A stretch of DNA of 64,000 nt from Atkinsonella hypoxylon (taxonomy: Eukaryota; Ascomycota; Sordariomycetes; Hypocreales; Clavicipitaceae), in NCBI GenBank assembly GCA_000729835.1, contig JFHB01000020.1, forward strand, positions 62,001 through 126,000, in the 5' to 3' direction. Within the stretch, counting starts at the first letter, position 1. Every line of letters starts with the position of its first letter. The notes under the pieces were generated by a model. That model worked only from the letters and a program-made list of their open reading frames with translations. It had not been told where the DNA came from and ran no database searches. Below are positions 23,566 through 35,399 of this stretch, in pieces. The position numbers and the translations under genes were made by a program.

Positions 23566-24524
23566 ATGTCCATCTTCCCAATCGTCGCAACTCTCATCGA
23601 ACCATGGCTCCTCCTAGCCCTCTCCGCCTCGCTAATCCCATACACCATTCTCCATTCCATACATCACAGCAGATTCCACGCGCTATCGTCCTTCGCCAAT
23701 TTCTCCGATGAGCTCTTCGCCCACGTCTGGGTCATCCTGGGCCCCGTGTCCAAGAAGCGCGCCGAGGAGCTCGTCGTCCCCCTGCTCCAAGGCAAGCTCT
23801 CGGGCGGACGCGTCCACGACGAGGTCGTCTCTGTCCCGCTGCACGGGACGGTCCTGGAGATTGGTGCCGGGACAGGCGAATGGGCGGACGTGCTTGCGCG
23901 GATCTACGCCGAGGGGAGGGACCGCGCGGGCGCGAGGAACGGACTGCGCGGCCGGGGGAAAGACGGCGGGCAGATTGAGCGCATCTATGGCGTTGAGCCG
24001 AATGAGCTATTTGTGACGCGGCTGGGCAGGCGTGTGAAGGAGGTTGGTTTGGACGACGTGTACGAGGTGGTTCCCGTGGGGATTGAGTCGGTCGCCGACC
24101 CGGCTGCGTGGGAGGGACGCATCGAGCCGGGCAGCGTGGATTGCATCGTGGGGATAAGGTGCTTGTGCAGTATTCCTGAGGTGGAGAAGAATATCGAGCT
24201 GTTGTATAAGTTGCTGAAGCCGGGGGGCAGCTGGTATGCGTTTGAGCATGTCAAGACCACGCGCGGCGGTCCGCTCCTATCGTTATACCAACGTAAGTGG
24301 AGGGGTTTCGACAGATTCATGTTCACTGGGAAGACGCATTAACTTGACGGCTAGACTGTATCAACTCCATCTGGATGTGGCTCATGGGCTCATGTCGCCT
24401 TTGCCGGCCTACGGACCAAATACTTCGCGAGGTGGGCGCTTGGAAAACATCCGACCTTGTCGCACTACCGGACGAACCGGCTTGCTCTCCATTGCCGCAC
24501 GTCATTGGCGTCTTGACCAAATGA
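23566..24524 (+). CDS. membrane-anchored SAM-dependent methyltransferase
   Basis: Two exons, 23566-24292 and 24355-24524, with a 62-nt intron; 298 residues. A hydrophobic N-terminal anchor (about residues 12-30) precedes a Rossmann methyltransferase domain with SAM motif I VLEIGAGTGEW at 96-106, motif IV around GSVDCIVGIRCLCSI, and LKPGG. After the intron, YQHCINSIWMWLMGSC resembles the METTL7/TMT1-like family, where YQ..INP.W follows the core. Those enzymes sit on ER or lipid-droplet membranes and methylate small substrates such as thiols; transfer of that activity here is inference. High G+C in exon 1 compared with flanks. Confidence 0.85.
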
Positions 24525-24669
24525 GTCTGTCGTAATTGAAGGGGTCTGAGCCGGCGGGCTAGTTTATTACGGAATGAATATTCGCAGTACAAATGGGGTA
24601 TCTTATTGACAAAATAAAAACAAAAATAAAGAACAAAATCAAAATAACCTTCCTTGTGTCTATCACCGT

Positions 24670-27600
24670 TCAAAGCTCGTCATCGTCGTCCGAAATAAAT
24701 ATTGAACTTCGTTTCGACCCGCCGCTCTCCAACTTCAGTATCTTTGAACTACGAACAGGTGGGCTAGTTTCGTACCTATATCGTGACTCGAGCTTGATTT
24801 CGTCTTTTCTGCCCTCGTACGTGCTGAGTATGCCTTTCTTATCGTCATCTTCATGCTTGTCGTGCTTGAATTTCGCGTCTTCACATTTCACTTCTGGCTT
24901 GCAGTCTTTCACCTTCAAATAGTTCTCACCGAGGCCCTCGGACTTCATCCGCGACGACAAATGAGTTTCAGCTTTATTATCCAGGTCAAGATCTTCCTTC
25001 ACGATTGCGGACTCCGCCGCAGCCTGCGCAGCAGCTTCTGCCGTCTGTTCCATTTTCACATTCTCAGCATGTTCCAGCGCTGCTTCTCGTCGTCGATAGA
25101 AGGTATCCAGGCAATTACGTCTCGCCTCGCCCGACCAGCTTTCCACCACCAGAGCGAACTCAGTGGCGTTCACGAACCCGAACTCACGGGCCATGGAGCA
25201 AAATTGCCGTAGACAAACGTCGGGCGGTGGACGGTATTTGCTATGGAGCATGGTTCCTTCGTCCTCATCTTGACTGTCGGCGAACAGTGCATTTTGTCCT
25301 TCCATATCTCCATCGGCGTAGGATCTCGTCACTGCTTGGCGGGATAGCTGCTCCTCGACCTTCGACGTGCCAATGACTTCCGAGTTATCGTGCGTGTAAT
25401 CAACGCCGACCGAAGTTAAGATCGCTTGGATGGCGTCGCGCTTAGGGACGTTCTGTTTCCGGGAGGAAAGAAGCTGTTGCTGGTTCTCAGCTGTTAAGAG
25501 ACTAGCAAGCTGGGTCATGCTACCATCTTCGCTACTGATGTCTTCTTTCTTGATAAAATCCAGAGCCTCTTCATCCTTGATTGCTTTCTCCATGTCGACA
25601 TCTACCAGATGCACGCCGGCTTTGGCCTCTGCAATATTGGTCTTATTGACAATGCCCCGCAGCAAGCCAAAGTCGCTGTGGTAAGTGAAGATGTTGGACA
25701 ACCCAAATATCTCGCCCTTCCTGTCTTCATCCTGCTGAACACCTTTGAAGTACCGACGTTCGGAAGAGGCGGTGTAGCCGATATTTGCTTGCTGCTGCTT
25801 GTATATTTGCCGTGCATAAACAATCTCCTCCACCGTGCCCATGGAGATCAGTCGAAACACCTCGACATCACGAGTTTGTCCGATTCGGTACGCTCGATCT
25901 TGCGCCTGCAAATCCCACGACGGGTTCCAATGAGGGTCTACAATGACCACTTTGTTGGCAGACGTGAGGTTCAGGCCAACGCCACCGGCTTTGGTTGAGA
26001 TGAGAAACACGAATTGTGCAGCATCTGTGTTGAAGTTATCTACCACGTCTTGCCTTTCCTCATATGTGAGCGAGCCATCTATGTAGCTGACATTGTAGCT
26101 TGTGCTTGTGAACAGGTGCTGTAATATACGAAGTAATCGTACGCTGTGTGAAAAGACAAGCACTTTGTCCCCATTCTGATGCCAAAACTTCAAGAGTTTC
26201 TTTAACACCTTCCACTTCCCACAAAACTCCGGATTGACCAGATTTCTAATCTGGTCTCGCTGTTCATACAGAGGCTTCCACTTGCCAGGGAGACAAGTCT
26301 GCAATGTGCGAAGCTCCCTTTCGTGCTTCTCATCTACATCTGTCGTAGAGGGGGTGAGAAGGACGAGATGGTTGGCAAGCTTCTGCAATGTAATCATGCC
26401 CGAGAAAATAAGTGAAGTCCACGGAGTTCCATCAGGAAGCGTCTGGCGACAACACCAGCCTTGTTTCTTGCCATGCTCGCACATATTCGAGATTTCGAGA
26501 AGAAACCGAACCTGGTCGCTATCGATGAAAGTCTGATACGCTTCTTGCTGTAGATCCGAGAGTGGGCAGAAAACAACACGATCCGTCTTTTTAGGCAGTT
26601 GATCTGCAATTAGACTTTTCATACGCCGAAGGAAATACCGCGGTAGAAGATTCTGGACCAGTTTTTGTGCCGTTTGTCTGGCCAAGCTCAGTTGAGCTAC
26701 AGTGGCATCATGAGATTGCCCAACGGCTAGCGGCTTGCTAATAGTCCGCATCCATTCGGATCTTGTGCCAAAGTGACCTGGATTAGTCCAATCCAGCAGA
26801 GTCCATAGTTCCTCATATTTGTTTTGTATTGCGGTCCCGGTCAGCCCGATGCGACAGAGGGCATTCACCTCTTTCAATGCCTTGGTAGACTCGGAGGAGC
26901 TGTCTTTGAGCCTATGACATTCGTCTGCGACAACTGCATCCCAAGCAACCATGTTGATGCTACTTCGATTTTTCTTGTACGTATCATAGGTCGTAATCAT
27001 GATTTCCAAAAGGCCGGCTCGTGCTGTTCCCAGAATATCATCCTTACCTGCGCCATGATAGATGTCAATATGCCACCAACCCCACCTGGTCAATTCATTT
27101 CTCCAATTCAAAATCAGAGATCCAGGGCAGATGATTAAAACTCTCGGGTACCACCGGCCGGGACAGAACCTGACTTCTCTCATTCGTTTATCATCTCGCT
27201 CATCACCTGTCTTGCCGAAAGCGGCTGTCAGAAAGGCAGCGACTTGAACCGTTTTGCCAAGTCCCATGTCATCGCCGAGGATACCGCCTTCTTGGTAGAC
27301 GAATTTGCGATGAAGAAACTTTACACCAGCAATCTGGTAATCGCGCAAATACTGCGCAACAGGGGCGGGAATCAACCCAGCCGATTGTGGAAGCTCGATG
27401 CCCTTGTATGGCCTGGAAGGTTTGATTCCGCTGCTGACGTCAAAATCGGGCCGTTCCTTAGGGTTTTCAAGTCTGCCCAACTGGTCAAAGTCAATTCCTG
27501 TATAATCAGGTGGAATCATGAGAGCTGCCTCATGAAGCCGCTTCTTATCCGCATCAAACTTTCGGCGCCTCTCCTGCAGGTAGTCGGGAATATCTCCTAG

Positions 27601-27879
27601 AGCAATTTCATCGTGTGCGTCGACTGAATCTTTACCCTTGCCTTTTTTATGGTCCCTTGCCGCCCCTGACTTGCGTTTCGCCCTTCTCTTCTTGGGCTTC
27701 ACGGGCAACTCGTCCGAATCGTCGGTCCAGTGAATCTTTTCCGAGGAGACATCCTCAGGATTTACCTTTCGCTTCTTTGAACGCGAGGCAGATTGCTTGT
27801 GATGATGAGCGTCATCTTCAGACGCCGTGCAGTCATCATCGGGGATTTCAATGACTTCATGTCTAGTTCCGATTTTCAT
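24670..27879 (-). CDS. SNF2-family DNA helicase/translocase of the ERCC6L2 (Rad26-like) group
   Basis: A single uninterrupted frame. From the ATG at 27879 it gives 1069 residues; the frame extends upstream to an ATG at 27996, adding 39 residues (MWSRAAPFECCLQ...) that are basic and could be a mitochondrial presequence. I prefer 27879 because MKIGTRHEVIEIPDDD begins the typical acidic region. SNF2 motifs: I GDDMGLGKT (near 202), II VADECHRLK, III GLTGTAIQN, V STKAGGVGLNLTSAN, VI QAQDRAYRIGQ. The C-terminal segment PPPDVCLRQFCSMAREFGF resembles the HEBO region of ERCC6L2. By family knowledge it acts in DNA-break or transcription-coupled repair in the nucleus. A basic NLS-like KPKKRRAKRKS lies upstream of the ATPase. 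The C-terminus is Lys/Asp/Glu-rich. Confidence 0.92.
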   Translation of the reverse strand: MKIGTRHEVIEIPDDDCTASEDDAHHHKQSASRSKKRKVNPEDVSSEKIHWTDDSDELPVKPKKRRAKRKSGAARDHKKGKGKDSVDAHDEIALGDIPDYLQERRRKFDADKKRLHEAALMIPPDYTGIDFDQLGRLENPKERPDFDVSSGIKPSRPYKGIELPQSAGLIPAPVAQYLRDYQIAGVKFLHRKFVYQEGGILGDDMGLGKTVQVAAFLTAAFGKTGDERDDKRMREVRFCPGRWYPRVLIICPGSLILNWRNELTRWGWWHIDIYHGAGKDDILGTARAGLLEIMITTYDTYKKNRSSINMVAWDAVVADECHRLKDSSSESTKALKEVNALCRIGLTGTAIQNKYEELWTLLDWTNPGHFGTRSEWMRTISKPLAVGQSHDATVAQLSLARQTAQKLVQNLLPRYFLRRMKSLIADQLPKKTDRVVFCPLSDLQQEAYQTFIDSDQVRFLLEISNMCEHGKKQGWCCRQTLPDGTPWTSLIFSGMITLQKLANHLVLLTPSTTDVDEKHERELRTLQTCLPGKWKPLYEQRDQIRNLVNPEFCGKWKVLKKLLKFWHQNGDKVLVFSHSVRLLRILQHLFTSTSYNVSYIDGSLTYEERQDVVDNFNTDAAQFVFLISTKAGGVGLNLTSANKVVIVDPHWNPSWDLQAQDRAYRIGQTRDVEVFRLISMGTVEEIVYARQIYKQQQANIGYTASSERRYFKGVQQDEDRKGEIFGLSNIFTYHSDFGLLRGIVNKTNIAEAKAGVHLVDVDMEKAIKDEEALDFIKKEDISSEDGSMTQLASLLTAENQQQLLSSRKQNVPKRDAIQAILTSVGVDYTHDNSEVIGTSKVEEQLSRQAVTRSYADGDMEGQNALFADSQDEDEGTMLHSKYRPPPDVCLRQFCSMAREFGFVNATEFALVVESWSGEARRNCLDTFYRRREAALEHAENVKMEQTAEAAAQAAAESAIVKEDLDLDNKAETHLSSRMKSEGLGENYLKVKDCKPEVKCEDAKFKHDKHEDDDKKGILSTYEGRKDEIKLESRYRYETSPPVRSSKILKLESGGSKRSSIFISDDDDEL

Positions 27880-28517
27880 CTTAACCAATCCATGGTGTAA
27901 CAACGTTTCTCGGTTTGTGGTGAAGCTGTGACGCGACTTGACATAAACGGAGCGCCACTGCAGGCAGCACTCGAACGGTGCCGCACGTGACCACATGTAA
28001 CTTTGTCAGTTTCTGGGATTTGTCTCAACACAACTTCAAACAACCATCATCGAATGACAAAGAAGCCTTGAGGAGAAAGCTCAAGACTTTCTCATGATTT
28101 TGGAGGCTGACCTGGAACCAAGAAATGACTGCAAATAAGTTAGCGTCATTTTTGCGCACTTACTCTTAGCGTCGCGTCGCATTCACGGTGCACACCGTAA
28201 CAACCCCTGTCTGTACTCTTCCATCTACCGGACGAGCAGACAGACTGCCGCAGACCCCACAAATCCACATCGCAATCGCGTCATACACGACTCTACAACA
28301 TCAACACCATAACTTTAATAGCATGCCTTCATCAAGATCCGCCTGCTAGAGTATATTTAAAAGCGCTTCTTACAATCTGCCATAAAAAGAGCCCGATTTA
28401 GCCGAAATATTCAAAAGATTGATTCCGTGGTCAATATGAAGCTCTCGCGATATAGTGGGTTGACTCGACACTTATTTCCTTATTTCCACTACCTGTACGT
28501 AATTTAAATCCAGGAAA
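27880..28517. other. intergenic, 5' flank of the SNF2 gene
   Basis: Holds the helicase promoter and the 3' flank of the MFS gene; no gene or repeat is seen. Confidence 0.5.
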
Positions 28518-30441
28518 TCACACCAAGAAGCGAAATCCATTTTCCACGGTCGTACCCGGAGCTGCATCGGCTGCCCCTTCCACTCTCTCGCCCCGATCTA
28601 ACTTTCTGTTCAGCCTCACGAGCATCGTCTTTAGCACCATGGCGGCAATGATTGCTACCGCCGTCACGATACAATTATGTATCCAAGCAACCTCATACCT
28701 AGGGTCTGCTGATTTCGGATACAGATAGCTTGTGTAGATGGAGGGACAATTCCCCATGGCGTTGATGAAGGCCAGCGCCGCTGCTCGCTTTGCTGGTGGA
28801 CGGGGCAGCGTATTGCTGATCCAAGCCAGCATTGTAGTGAGGCCACTGTACAACCCGGGGATCTGCGAAGCGTTTTTCTTTTCTTAGCAATCTGCGCCTG
28901 GGGACCGAGGGTACTGTGAGGATTCCAACTTGCCATGAATACGATAGCGACGTATCGAGCAGCCGTATTGGTAGTTGATGCGGAGATGATGAATGTCACT
29001 ATCGCCAAGCACAAGGGAGTGGTCACATGATAGAATCTCTCACCTGTCCTGTCTGCATGCCACGCTGTCGCAAAGGTGGTAAAGAGACTCAGGACATATG
29101 GAGGGGCTGTAAGAAGAAGCGTGTTGACTTTCGAGTATTTGAGCGTGGCTACTACAGTTGGGAAGAAGAGGGCGACAGACGCCGCGGAGACATTGCCGAA
29201 CAAGATGACGAGCTGTAAGGTGTGTCGTGTCAGGAGGACCAATATTAGCGCGCCGGGGGATGGAATTGCTTACTAGGACCCAGGTCTTTACGTCTGCTAA
29301 GGCGAGCTGAAAACCATGCCAGGATGTCTGTTCTTCTGAGTTAAGCCAATCATCTTGGCCGACATCTTCTTTCAGGCGCCACATTGCGAGTGCCATCTCC
29401 TGGTCGTTCAACCATTTTGTTGTACGCGGGAAATCTGGCAAGATGAGAAAGGCGAATATGGCAATGAAGATGGTGATTGAGCCTTCAATGATGAACAGCC
29501 AGCGCCATGCTCGAAGTCCGCAGGTCCCGTCCATTTGGCCCGTGATACCTGCTGCCATCAGACCCGAGAAGGCCCCCGCCATGAGAGAACCGGAAAAAAG
29601 GTAGGTGGTGCGCACAGCAAGCTCTTTGCGGGTATACCAGCAGCTGAGATAGTACAGACAGCCAGGCTATGGAACATCAGCACGACACTCAGTGAATCAA
29701 CAGACGGAAACCGAGCTTACAAAGTAAGCTGCCTCGACGAAACCGAGAAGAAATCTCACTGCCAGGAGCCCTCCAAATGAGTGACAAGCTGCAGTAGCTG
29801 TGGAAATGATGCCCCAGCCGACCATCTATTGGCGACGTTAGCTTGCTGCTTCATGGCGAATCTCGCATAAACTCACACAAGTCGGGAGATATTTCCCAGG
29901 TCGTCCAGTCTTATTAAGAAACAAGTTGGACGGGACTTGCATCAATAGATACCTAGCGGATGTCATTTCATGCAGGTCGTAATTTCCCCGCAAAATGCAC
30001 TCACCCCACAAATAAAATGCTGACTGCCGTCTATAATCCCTAGTTATTAATGACGCTCGACCTTGAAATCCGCTGGTGCACCAACGTACTGAAAACTGAT
30101 TACCGCTTGAGTCGAGCTTCAGGTCTTCCTCCAATCCGGCAAATCTGGCTGATGCGATGTTGTTCCTGCTCGAAGTCAACTAACAGGCCGCATACTGAGG
30201 ACCCAGCGTACATTTACCGGTCAATATAGTTCATCATATACATGAGGATAACCATGGGTAGGATACGAATGTCAATCTTTCGCAGAAGCTTCTGCTCGTG
30301 ATGCCGTCGCTCTTCGGCTGTCCAGTGGCGAATGACCGCCGGCGGCTGGAATCCTTCAGCCAAATCGTTCGCCGGCTCCTCGGCCAAGTGAGTCAAATGG
30401 ACACTGTCCACCAAGATCTTGTCTGTTCCTGGCGCTGTCAT
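28518..30441 (-). CDS. MFS anion:cation symporter (Dal5/Tna1-like), eight exons
   Basis: Exons: 30218-30441, 30090-30165, 30005-30030 (26 nt), 29877-29952, 29721-29825, 29274-29666, 28934-29212 and 28518-28862; 507 residues. Introns are 51-71 nt. Spliced family motifs confirm the joins: YIDRNNIASARFAGLEEDL, NQFSTAVSILFVGYLLMQVP, FLGFVEAAYFPGCLYYLS, ISNTLPRPPAKRAAALAFIN. These are typical of the fungal allantoate/nicotinate/vitamin permease group with 12 TM helices in the plasma membrane. The last intron uses a GC donor (ATG|GCAAGT) rather than GT. The substrate cannot be told. The start MTAPGTDKI is the first Met whose following residues fit a cytosolic tail; an open frame upstream (to 30765) is not supported. 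Confidence 0.92.
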
Positions 30442-31699
30442 GGTAGTGATGTGGCCAAATCGATGACAGGAAGCTGACCGGCCTGAAATGAAGCACAGCT
30501 CGAAGATAGCACTCAAGATACACAGAGCGCGCGGTTTGCTCGCCAACGCACGCCAGGGTAATAAGGTAATATATATACATACCGGCAGAGGGGCGGGTTC
30601 CGGACTCTGCGGAGCTTTTTGATGCTTTACAGGCTGTACGGCAGGGACACAAGCACCAGCCCAGACCATTAATGTCTCTCTTACGTGCCGATAAGGCTTT
30701 GACGCGGTACCGAGAGCGGGAGTATGCACCAATGCCATCTTCTTATTGCGGTACGCTCTGCACAATATTGGTCTACACCGTAACAGAAGTACTGGAAGTT
30801 ATCTACATTGTACGTCTTATATCCATAGCGGCTAATTAGACTCTGACGAGCGCTTGTAACAAAGGGTCTAAGGGACTTGGAATTTAATTGAGCGTGAAAT
30901 GTTTTTTTTTATAGGTTACTAAATGTTACTCGAGGACCGAGCTGAGGGGTTGTGGGGGGGCAAGATACCTTGGACTTATCGGCGCCAAAGAGATTCAATC
31001 ACGTGCTTGAATCATGCAAACCAAATAATAAGACTCGAGTCACCTAATTTATCATAGATCACAGATATTGGTAGTACAGCTACCCGAGAGACTTTGTAGT
31101 AATTTCGCACATCGTGTTACGCGTTGACTTTGCCCTGAGAGACACATCCTTGCAATAGAAAAGCAAGGGTCGGATTAAACAAGTTGGTACATAGTTAGTT
31201 AATGACGTCAAGTGTGCATTACCAGGTAGAGTGCGGGGCATGGTGGGTGGACCTATTACAGACCAGCGACTTTTCATTGGTTGAATCCAGGCCACTCTAG
31301 CTCAACTAAAACTAAGCTAGCGTGGCCATCTTTATATTTTAGTCAAGTTTACCCGCTATCAACGCCCCAATCGTCTAATGACACGCGTCTGACGTCGTAC
31401 CCCTGTGTGTCCCAAAGCAAGTTTCTTCTCCCTTGCTACATACAAATGCAGGCGAATACCGTCGAGGATTGGGCACGCAAATAGTTTAACGCACTGGACC
31501 CAACCAAATCGAGGTTGGCCACTTTAGTGCAATCTGTAAGGGTGCAGAGCAAAAGAGTACGTATAACTCGCCGAGACTTGAGCAATAACGCCTATCACGC
31601 ACGCTCAAAACTGGGGCTAAAGCCGTAGTCTACAACAGTAGGAATTAATTTATATAATTCCCATCTACAGTTCCAATTTCCCTTACCTATGATTACAGT
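30442..31699. other. 1.26-kb intergenic region
   Basis: No gene is supported. It is A/T-richer than the flanking genes, with a T run near 30903 and many TATA-like strings. Short frames of 60-100 codons have no features. Confidence 0.45.
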
Positions 31700-31891
31700 C
31701 TATGTGAGAGTATGCGCCACGTGCTCGGCGGGACTTCGGCCAGGGCCCTGGTTGCCGTCGGGAACACCACCAGCCTCACGGCAACAATTTTTGGTGGCAG
31801 CTTCGTTGATGCCTTGAGGCGAAAGACACTGGCAGGCTTTCGCGGAGGAAACCATAACGACAATTGCGACGACCGAGGCGAAGAACTTCAT
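31700..31891 (-). CDS. small secreted Cys-containing protein (63 aa)
   Basis: The ATG at 31891 opens a single-exon frame of 63 residues. The first 19 form a clear signal peptide, MKFFASVVAIVVMVSSAKA, followed by C-Q-C-L-S at the predicted cleavage site, then ATKNCCREAGGVPDGN. The CQC...NCC...GG..GN layout resembles a group of short fungal secreted proteins that usually have about eight Cys and continue with SEHL and SCC blocks. Here only four Cys remain, the position after GN reads Q-G-P where the family has a Cys, and the frame stops early (AEHVAHTLT). It may be a shortened member, a missed second exon, or a decaying copy. Function unknown; effector-like secretion is inference. Confidence 0.6.
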   Translation of the reverse strand: MKFFASVVAIVVMVSSAKACQCLSPQGINEAATKNCCREAGGVPDGNQGPGRSPAEHVAHTLT

Positions 31892-32727
31892 ATCGACGGA
31901 GTTACGTAGAAATAAGTTTGGCGTATAGAAGAGGGCTTTGGTGTGTACTGCATGTTCAAGAGTGTTTCTTGATGTTGGAAGTACAAGATTTCGGGGGCAA
32001 CAGAGCAACGTTTAACACTTTGCTTCCTGCTATAATGTCGATTTTATCTCTAACCGATTCCGCCCTCGTCCTGATCACTGCTATTACACAACATAAGAAA
32101 TAGATCAGACATCTCTTGAGAAGTGGTCATCAACAAGATCTGCGGACCACCGACCCTTTGGTTTAGCTGTCTCATCACACGAATGATGTCCGAGACATGT
32201 GCAGAACAAAGCTGCTGCCGCACTGTTCAAGGCTGACAGTGGCGCTAGAGACACAGTCGGCATTCAGCTGCTTCCTTGTCAGGTACGCACAACAAACGCG
32301 AGCCGCTTGTGACAAGTCGTAATTGACCAGTGCCATCCTGGCACCGGTATGACGGAGAAGTCCCATCTGACCCAGCGATCAGCGCTGTTAACAACAGTGA
32401 CTACGTTTTCCTGTGGCCGGTGTGCTTGGCGAGAAGCCACACTGCGATGGGGAAGCGATGTTGGCTTGGCCTTGTTGTCTTCAGGGACTCAAGCACAGTT
32501 GCAAGTACATGGGCGGTGTAAGTGGTCGTTCGTCTCGAGACGTGCAAAGCATGGACACGCGCCAGACATATCAGGCAAATATAGCAAACAACAAAGATTG
32601 CTGAGCCGCTCCCCGCTCGATATTTGCTGACAGACACGGGGCTGTGGTTTTGAGGAATCCCTCGTTTTCCCGATGCAGCACATCTTGCCAAATGTGGTGT
32701 GGCAGGCGCAGTTTGTCAAAGGTCCTT
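31892..32727. other. intergenic, no gene seen
   Basis: Overlapping short frames on both strands (32330-32720) are without domains and look like shadows of non-coding sequence. Holds the promoter of the small secreted protein at its left end. Confidence 0.45.
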
Positions 32728-35313
32728 TCAGGCTAGCTTCTCCCTATGTATGTCCTGTAGTCTTGCAAGCTCGAGCATAAGGCGGTAAACGTAAATTGCA
32801 ATGTCAATCTCACGTAATGCTTTTGATGTCCATTCCCGTCCCTGCTCGGCGATTTCTCTCGCTCTTCGCTTTCCGAGTTCTGTAGAGGCAAGAAATGATA
32901 CCAGCTCCGGAAGCTCATCCATATGCTGACTCACAGGAATGTAATGGACCCATGGTGCCAGGCGATCATCGTGCCATTCCCGCAGCAGAGTTTGCTTCAG
33001 TGGTGCTGATTTCGAAGCCAACAGTTTGCGGTATCGCCCACTGATTCCGTTTCCATCAATGTCAAAGACTAGTCGTGACCGAAATGCTTCGTCTTTGTCT
33101 ACCCAAGATCCGATATTGAAGAACATGTCTTGTTCTCTGCAATATTTTCTTTCACATTGATACACTCTCGTAAAACTGACGTCGTAAAATCTCGTGTCAA
33201 GTAATGATAAGGCAAGTCTCGTGAACAGACCGTCATGCTTGCGCAGAGAGAAGAATAGCCGTTTGCTCAGGTTCTGTACAAAGCTGACGAACCTCTGACG
33301 ATGGAATTGCTGCCACGTCTTGCCCGCGTACCCGCCAGTTGTGGAGCCAGCCCAGTAGAGGTTGTTCTTCTTCTGTGACCAGTCACGGTCCTTTGTTTCG
33401 TCATACCGAAACTCGGTCTCAATATATGCCGGGCTAGGAAAGAGCATGTCTCCCATTGTCGATGGAACGCCTGTTGAGAGGACTGGCGCCAGACCTTCTA
33501 TCACCGCAAGTGATGTTGGACTTTGGAAGAGGCCGTGCATAGACTTGTATTCGCCATGTTGACATAAATCAGCGGCCGCAGTCATGTTACTGATATAAGT
33601 AAGCCAACGTTCGTCAGCGGTAGCACGCTGGTCTTTTTTTTCGATACACGACTCGGTCAGCTTGCTCCAAGCAGATTCGTGCTTCAGATCAATCAGCCGT
33701 AGTGACGAACCGTTGCCTGCTCCGCCAGGTGACATGTTGGGTGGCATTATGACCCTAGGCTCGTCAAGATGGTTGACGAGAAAGGTCACATTGGTCAGAC
33801 TTTGGCGTACCTCCTCGGGTATAGTATCAAGTAGTGCTCCAATATGTCGATCAAAATTTCTCCAGGCGTGCACGCAATTGGCGTGACCACGGGGCCCAGA
33901 GAACCCACAAGACCACAGTTCATTGTCGGGGACTTGCTTCAACCGTTTCAACATATCAACATACTCCCGGCCAGTCAGTTTCCAGAATGGTGCGATTCCA
34001 TGATACATGGTGTCGAAATCATCAATGACAACCGAGCCCTGCGATTTGGCGAAGTTGTACCAGGATTCAAACCCCCTTGGCGGTTCCAGCCCATATCTGC
34101 GCCTGTATTCTTTCGAAGCAGTGTCGAAAGTCCGAGATTGCTTCATGAAGAAGGTTTCAAAATCGACATTTGCTTTTCGAATCAAGAGTTCCACCGGATG
34201 ATTCAGCTGGTAGCGTTCGGACGCAACACCATGTCGCGTCGCGAAAGTCAGCCACAGAGTCACTAAATAGGGAGCCAGAGCGATGGTAGATAGCGCCCAG
34301 AGTTTCGAATGGCCGCTGAATGTCTTTGGTATCGTCTGTATTAATTGGTTGAGGCTAAGGAAACAACTGGCGATATGTAGGCACGCCCCCCAGCGGGAAT
34401 ATCGTGGTGAGTAGGCGCGTGTGCACATGATGGCAAAATTCCATATAGACAGGATGAGGGGTGATGGTGCCCATTGAGACTATTGTTATAAGTTCTGTCA
34501 GAACACCGTTGCGGTGAAGGGGGAACGCAAGCCTACCATCATCATACTGCAGTACCACGAAAATGCTTTCGCAGAACCTAGCAGCGCTAAAGATACAACA
34601 CTGACAGGGACATAGCCAAACAGTATGGTCTGCAGTGCTATTCCACAGCAAAGCATGACATTGATGCGCAACGCAAGCGGTTTCAGCGTCTCAAACATAC
34701 CATTGTGTGACTTTAACGAATCCTGAGCATTTACAGAACGCGACTGGACCAACAGCAGAATTGTCAAGGCAGCAATCGCAATACCAGAAAGAATCATCTC
34801 GTGAATTCTAACGGGGAAGAGTGATGCCACGCAGCAAAGCGCGGTCAGGATTGACACCCGTGTCGCTGACTTGGTAGAAAGGGGCAATCGTGATGTCTTT
34901 GTGCCTCTAAAGGTGTGGTCCAAAGTGGCTTCACCGGCCAAGGAGGCAAATAGCGGGCACAATAACGGCTGCATTATTTCCAATTGTTACTCAAGCAAGC
35001 AAGCAAGCAAACGAACAATCAACCAGCCTAGGCACACACTCACAAGGAGAATAAAGCTGTTGCCTTCTGCAAAGCAAAGGCTGGCAATGGTCACGCATGC
35101 GGCGACAACCCATGGTGAGGTCGACGGCTGCGCGATGCGAGGCTGAAGGCATTCGGACGCCGCGACACGGCTGAGAAAGAGCAAAAGTGTACAACAGACG
35201 ATTTCAGATTGCAGCTCAATCTTCCGCGACTGGAGGATCAGGGATACAATAGCAAATATGGTAGCGCCCCAAGTGGCGCACAACATCGGTTCCACAGCAA
35301 ATCGTATCTTCAT
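32728..35313 (-). CDS. membrane GT90 (CAP10-type) glycosyltransferase
   Basis: Three exons: 35044-35313, 34537-34968 and 32728-34479, with introns of 75 and 57 nt; 817 residues. The first about 300 residues form a series of hydrophobic helices (for example ATWGATIFAIVSLILQ, VVAACVTIASLCFA and NVMLCCGIALQTILFGYVPV). The CAP10/GT90 domain follows: FWKLTGREYVDMLKRL, WSCGFSGPRGHANCV, KKNNLYWAGSTTGGYAGKTW, YRKLLASKSAPLKQTLLREW and PELVSFLASTEL. GT90 enzymes of fungi transfer xylose-type sugars in the Golgi; the acceptor here is unknown. The start at 35313 is the first Met in the exon, but a further upstream exon is possible because CCGCAG lies just before it. Confidence 0.85.
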
Positions 35314-35399
35314 TCTGCGGCAAATTATCTTGATAGCTTGTCAGAATTATGAGAGCATAGTGGAAGAGGCACAGGTTGTAGCGCGATATGATCCGATAC

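Noticed and set aside
27880..27996. Upstream 39-codon extension of the SNF2 helicase as part of the main call
   Set aside because: Kept only as an alternative; the family-like region begins at the ATG at 27879.
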